From Bacteroidota bacterium (GTDB lineage: Bacteria > Bacteroidota > Bacteroidia > Chitinophagales > Saprospiraceae), in NCBI GenBank assembly GCA_020160935.1, contig JAIUPL010000002.1, positions 62,001 through 126,000 on the forward strand: a stretch of 64,000 bases of DNA, in the 5' to 3' direction. How positions within the stretch are numbered: position 1 is the first letter of the stretch; each line of letters opens with the position of its first letter. The position numbers and the translations under genes were made by a program. Below, one piece after another: positions 59,689 through 64,000 of the stretch. Under the pieces are notes generated by a model. It saw only the letters and a program-made list of their open reading frames with translations, searched no databases and was not told where the DNA came from.

Positions 59689-62600
59689 TTACGGGATGTT
59701 GAAGAAGAAGGAAGAGAACTGAAAGTAGTTCACAACCGGCTGATAAATAATCGGACTCGCTGGTGGGTCGTTTACCGGGAAGGTGCCGTTGCTGCCCTGT
59801 GTAGGCGCGGGTGTCGGGAACGTGCCATTGCTGCCGCCTGTCTGGAATGTCAGGCTGCCGATGTTAAAAGTTAAGCCAACAAGCGGCGACAATGCAACGA
59901 AATGAAATTCACGTTCCGTACGGGCTGTATTCGCCGGAACACTGATACCGTTTTGCAGTCCCGGTGTAGGAATGTTAAAATCAAACCTTACGCCGTACGT
60001 ACCGTTGCCGACCGGAATGCGCTGGAAAAGCGGTGGCATGATCGAGCGCAGCAGTTCCCGATTGGCATGGTCGCTGTTGCGCAGGCTGTTGAACTGGGCC
60101 TCGTTGAGACGATGCCGCTCTTGTACGGCGCCTGTAATAAGGCCTTGTGAATCCCACCCGTCAAAACCTGCCGGTGTTTTGCAATTGAACAATCCCGACC
60201 AGTAGTCAGCACTATGGCTTTCGAGTGTGCGGCTGCCATCCTGAATAAAGTAGTTGATGGCGTTGCAGGCGTTCATATCGCCTTTCAGCGAGCCGTAATG
60301 GTGCTGTTCCATCCAGTTGTAAATGTCGGTAGCGGAGCCAGCAAGCATGTAACCCGACGGACCGTTGACCAGTTTCGAATCCAGCATTTGCTGATACGTT
60401 TCCATCAATCTGCTGCGGTGTTCGTTGACGATCTTGTGCGTTTCATATTTCAGGTTGTACACCAGCGCAGTGTTGCTCATGGGTAGGTCCGCCGCACCCG
60501 ACGCTTGAATCGGGCGCGGATGCAGGGTTTCTTCGTTTACCTGCGCTGTTATTTCATCTACATCCAGCGGGGGCTCTCCGATCGGCAAGCCAAGCGCCAG
60601 GAATAGGAAAGACGTGTTGTGTTTGAAGGCGACCTTGGGGCTGGGTTCCTGCACGCTGTACAGCATCGAGCCGGGGTATTGACTTACCCAGCCGCTACCC
60701 GGCACAAAATTGTAATAGGAGAAAATACCCGAGGGATAAAATCGCGTCATCAGTGGCGTGTACAATTTGTCGCGCACTTCCTGCTTCTGGGCAAAGCGCT
60801 CAAACGGCGCTGTCAAGTCCAGCAAGGGATCTACTACACGCGTGACGTCGTGATAGTATCCTTCCAGATCATATTGTTCCCAGCCTTCGCCGGTCATGGC
60901 CATTTCCACTTCCAGCCAGGAGGCATCTCCGCTGCTGGCAAGTTGCGGATTTTGCAATTGTACAGTGCTATATTTCTCCTGCATGCTGCGGTATTGGCTG
61001 GTGCGGAAGTAGAAACTGTACAGCAGTTTCTCTCCTTCATTCAGTACCTGGTCGGGCAGTGTGCGGGTGGTAACAGTGCTGCTGCTCTGGTACTCGCCTG
61101 AACTGTACGTGTTGTTTTGCTGAATAAATTTTGCTTTGACACTGCCCAACCCCGGCATTTGGTTATTCCGGGCTTTGCTCTTGCGAATTAGTTGCACAGC
61201 GTACACCCGTTGCGTTTCCAGTGGCGGCATGGCAAATACGATGCTGTTCGGGCTGTTCGGGCTGTTCGGTACATGCGCCAATTCTGCCGGCAACCTGCCC
61301 CCTACGGGTGTTCCATCCAGGGTTTTTATCCTGAAATAGTAGTCGTACAAGGATGTTTGGTTCAGCACAGACTGCCATTTGTCCAATTTGATAAAACTGT
61401 ATAGGCCGTTGTCCTGCGTCATAAAGAAACGCTGGTTTTTCAAAGGCCAGGAAAACAGCACATTCTGGTCGGGAATATTGGTAGCGGTTGCGCCTGTGCG
61501 GAAGCACGATTTGGCGCGTTCCACCACCTCCGAGTTGCCGCTTCGTACTTGCTGCCACCCGCCGTTGTCGCATTGTTTGTCGGCGCCGATTTCCACAACG
61601 AACCTGAATTCTGAATACCCGGCCAGTTCGCTCGCAGGTACGAGGGTGTACACGGTGCGGTCGCTGTTCCAGTTGCTGCTCTGAATCGGCACCTGTGCTC
61701 CATTGGCATCTTCCAGGAAACAGTGCAGCAGTTTGGGCGACACCTGGCAGTTATGGCCGTCGTTGTCGATAAATGACTGGCTTGTCTGCATATTCACATT
61801 AAACGACACGGAAGGATTTACAAAAGTGCTCACATTCGATTGCGTCTGGCGACACTCATTGCGCGTTGGACTGGTGCCTCCAATAAAAGTGACACCGCCC
61901 AGATCGGCTGCTTCAGGGTGACACTTTTCACCCAGTTCCATTTTAAAATTGCACTGGCCTTTTATCATGCCGCCCAGCACTTCATAGCCCAACCCGACGC
62001 GACCCACGAAGTACTCAGGGTTAGGCAGTTCGGCTTTCATTGCCACAGCGGCATACAGCCGTAGGATCGGGATGCGACAGCGGCTGCACAGCCAGTCGAT
62101 GTCGACGCCGACGCCCATTTCGCCGTCCAGCCCCACGTATGCCTGCCCTTTGGCGCGCCAGCTATCGAGGCCGTTGCCGCCATTGGCGCACAGCAGGCCG
62201 GGCTCCCGTACCAGCATCATATCGACTCCTGCCCATGCTTTCAGGGAGGCATAAAATATGGCAAAATTCAGGCTGGTTTCCAGCGACAGGTGTGCACCAA
62301 AAGCCACCCCGCTGCCGTCGGGACTGCGTCTGTCCGGTATCTGGCGCCCGTCGCCACTCAATGCCTGGCTGCCCAGTTTGGCGCGGCTTTCGGCATTGGC
62401 GCCTGTCAGCATAATTTCAACGGCTTCGGGCAGTGGTGGAAGTTCGGTAGGAATAGGGGTGCCGACCATGAAGTAGGTGCTGATTTCTACCCAAAGGCCG
62501 GGAATTTCTGCAATCATACCTGCCCTTCCCATCGGAATATTCAACTGTTCGTCTTTCCCATTCGGGTTGAGGTGGCCCAGGTAAAAATGCCACATCGTTT

Positions 62601-64000
62601 TGTCGGCATAAAAAGTGGCTGTTACAAGTTCATTTTGAGGCCCGACGCCGTGAATAACAGGGTTGCTGCGCGGGTAGGCGAGTTTCACCTTCAGCCAGCC
62701 TGTAAATCGGAATTCGTTGTTGCCGATATTACTGAGCCGGAATTCGCAACTGGCCGTTATGGGCGCTGTATCCGCCGGATCGGGGTCGTTCTGGTCTTCC
62801 GGCAGGAAATAGGCCTCGCCGCCTACAGAAATGTAGGTCAACGAGCCATGATGCGTATCAATCTCGGCTTCCACTTTCACGGTGAGGCCGTACACGCCGC
62901 CCGATGGCGGGCCGAAGAGCGCGCGCAAACCGAAGCCCAGCGTACCCCATTTCGGCGAGAACTGAATCCTGTTCGCCGAGCCGTGCTGCGCAGAGGAGTC
63001 GGTAGCGGTCAGGCGACGCAATTCATCGGGGCTGGCAAACTGACCCTCCGAGAGTTTTTCCATATTATACCACACGCCGCCACCGATACCCATGATGGCT
63101 ACGCCCGGGAAAATGGTAATGCCGCTCGACAGGCGCACCATCGCATCTATGGAGAAATAAGGGTAATATTGATTGGAAGTATTGTAATCCGGGCATGTCG
63201 TGCAGTTTTTCACCGTACCGAATTCCACAAACAGGTTGAAAGCGCCGAGGCTGGGCAGTGCCACGTTGGCCGAACCGCGTACGACGTCTTTTTTGCCGCC
63301 GGAGGGCATGTTTTCTGAATAAAATTCGATTTCTCCGGCCAGCCGTATGCCACCGCCTACGTCGCCGGAAATGCCGATTTTGCTGACTTCTACGCCGCCC
63401 CATTCGAGCGACAATTGATCGATGTGATCGAGGCTGAAATTGCGCACGATGGCATAAAATGCGATGGTGGTTTTTGCGCTCAGTTGCTGGGATGAGCCTG
63501 AGGTGAGCGTCAGTTCAAGATTTACTATCCTGAGCCCCAGTTTCATGTTGCCGTCTTCACCTGTCTGAAATACAGGTTCAATGGTTCCTACTTTCACCGG
63601 GAAACCGGCCGTGTTGTGCTGAGGGCAGGCAGCAGCAAAATATGAGTTGGTATCAAAGTAAAACCCTCCACGCTGGCTGGAAACGCCAAACCGAAGGTGT
63701 TCATAACGAACACCTGCGAAGTCCATACCTGGAATAGAGCCTCCACCCGTCATGTCTCCGACGAGGCTAATATGTCCGAATAAACAAGCCTCCAATCGCA
63801 CATCATTGCTGTTGATCACAAATTCAATGGCCGAGTTGGCATCCAGGGTGGCTTCGGCAATATCCCACATGTCGATATGCATGATTTGATTAGCCGGCAC
63901 ATTGGTTCGGAACTGATAGGAAGCCGTTGTTTGATTGCCCACTTGCACAGTGAGTAGCATGGAATAATCGAGGAGTTCGCCCGCCCGGAAAATCGGCAGC
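59689..64000 (-). CDS. Giant secreted/surface protein, N-terminus beyond window
   Basis: At least 1436 residues; the frame is open to the right edge, so no start codon is seen. The body is beta-rich and Gly/Asn/Ser-rich. It includes an Ig-like unit (about residues 800-885 of the visible part, VSFNVNMQTSQSFIDN...) and several Cys pairs (CTTCPDYN, CSRCRIP). The C-terminus (VVNYFQFSSFFFNIP) ends in hydrophobic aromatic residues, but no Por sorting domain is recognisable. No family is recognised. It forms an operon with the FN3 protein 13 bp downstream. Confidence 0.75.
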   Translation of the reverse strand, partial: LPIFRAGELLDYSMLLTVQVGNQTTASYQFRTNVPANQIMHIDMWDIAEATLDANSAIEFVINSNDVRLEACLFGHISLVGDMTGGGSIPGMDFAGVRYEHLRFGVSSQRGGFYFDTNSYFAAACPQHNTAGFPVKVGTIEPVFQTGEDGNMKLGLRIVNLELTLTSGSSQQLSAKTTIAFYAIVRNFSLDHIDQLSLEWGGVEVSKIGISGDVGGGIRLAGEIEFYSENMPSGGKKDVVRGSANVALPSLGAFNLFVEFGTVKNCTTCPDYNTSNQYYPYFSIDAMVRLSSGITIFPGVAIMGIGGGVWYNMEKLSEGQFASPDELRRLTATDSSAQHGSANRIQFSPKWGTLGFGLRALFGPPSGGVYGLTVKVEAEIDTHHGSLTYISVGGEAYFLPEDQNDPDPADTAPITASCEFRLSNIGNNEFRFTGWLKVKLAYPRSNPVIHGVGPQNELVTATFYADKTMWHFYLGHLNPNGKDEQLNIPMGRAGMIAEIPGLWVEISTYFMVGTPIPTELPPLPEAVEIMLTGANAESRAKLGSQALSGDGRQIPDRRSPDGSGVAFGAHLSLETSLNFAIFYASLKAWAGVDMMLVREPGLLCANGGNGLDSWRAKGQAYVGLDGEMGVGVDIDWLCSRCRIPILRLYAAVAMKAELPNPEYFVGRVGLGYEVLGGMIKGQCNFKMELGEKCHPEAADLGGVTFIGGTSPTRNECRQTQSNVSTFVNPSVSFNVNMQTSQSFIDNDGHNCQVSPKLLHCFLEDANGAQVPIQSSNWNSDRTVYTLVPASELAGYSEFRFVVEIGADKQCDNGGWQQVRSGNSEVVERAKSCFRTGATATNIPDQNVLFSWPLKNQRFFMTQDNGLYSFIKLDKWQSVLNQTSLYDYYFRIKTLDGTPVGGRLPAELAHVPNSPNSPNSIVFAMPPLETQRVYAVQLIRKSKARNNQMPGLGSVKAKFIQQNNTYSSGEYQSSSTVTTRTLPDQVLNEGEKLLYSFYFRTSQYRSMQEKYSTVQLQNPQLASSGDASWLEVEMAMTGEGWEQYDLEGYYHDVTRVVDPLLDLTAPFERFAQKQEVRDKLYTPLMTRFYPSGIFSYYNFVPGSGWVSQYPGSMLYSVQEPSPKVAFKHNTSFLFLALGLPIGEPPLDVDEITAQVNEETLHPRPIQASGAADLPMSNTALVYNLKYETHKIVNEHRSRLMETYQQMLDSKLVNGPSGYMLAGSATDIYNWMEQHHYGSLKGDMNACNAINYFIQDGSRTLESHSADYWSGLFNCKTPAGFDGWDSQGLITGAVQERHRLNEAQFNSLRNSDHANRELLRSIMPPLFQRIPVGNGTYGVRFDFNIPTPGLQNGISVPANTARTEREFHFVALSPLVGLTFNIGSLTFQTGGSNGTFPTPAPTQGSNGTFPVNDPPASPIIYQPVVNYFQFSSFFFNIP

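Overview
The window looks like chromosomal DNA of a Bacteroidota bacterium, most likely of the Saprospiria/Lewinella type. This is inferred from Por/type IX sorting domains, TonB-linked beta-barrel receptors, FtsX-like permease arrays, a triple-Tyr beta-propeller sensor kinase, an almost complete lack of Shine-Dalgarno sequences, TAnnTTTG -7 promoter elements, and fairly GC-rich coding sequence. No rRNA, tRNA or CRISPR array was found. Layout: 1-2.7 kb (minus) holds envelope proteins, one carrying an effector-associated domain (EAD11-like). 3-6.7 kb (plus) holds a VOC protein, a TlpA-type thioredoxin and a REP-associated tyrosine transposase between two near-identical hairpins. 7.2-13.6 kb carries a type IX secretion cargo, a HAD phosphatase, a flippase-like membrane protein overlapping a heptose adenylyltransferase gene, DoxX and a CoxE-like VWA protein. 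13.6-33.4 kb is dominated by five MacB/FtsX-type permeases of about 810 residues with no ATPase gene nearby, plus DUF2911-TPR, a TonB-type receptor and another type IX cargo. 33.6-38.1 kb carries surface-sugar genes (GT39, GT2, FdtA-like ketoisomerase, FdtB-like aminotransferase). 38.2-45.7 kb (minus) is a tight five-gene operon: HExxH protease, four-helix membrane protein with a C-terminal EAD11-like domain, second HExxH protease, PKD lipoprotein, VWA/beta-barrel protein. 45.9-50.7 kb (plus) has a small Cys-rich lipoprotein-like peptide ending NCPACGMG, followed by a DUF692/MNIO enzyme, an unknown secreted protein and a PQQ dehydrogenase with a heme-c site; this is a candidate RiPP locus. 50.7-57.5 kb has a divergent HxlR/DsbA pair, an Ada-like AraC-MGMT fusion and a NarL-type two-component system. 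57.6-64 kb (minus) has a fibronectin-III protein and a giant secreted protein cut by the right edge. How parts may work together: the two EAD11-like domains (genes at 464-1369 and 43786-44499) share an almost identical C-terminal motif and could interact. The 38-46 kb operon would then be an envelope-spanning sensing/proteolysis device. Three permease transcription units share a palindromic element 120-175 bp upstream of the start codon and sigma-54-like -24/-12 boxes between it and the gene, which suggests enhancer-dependent co-regulation. A second theme is the intergenic DNA: nearly every gap holds short tandem words (7-14 nt) or long hairpins that begin at, or even supply, the stop codon of the neighbouring gene; in one case such a word array encodes a signal peptide.
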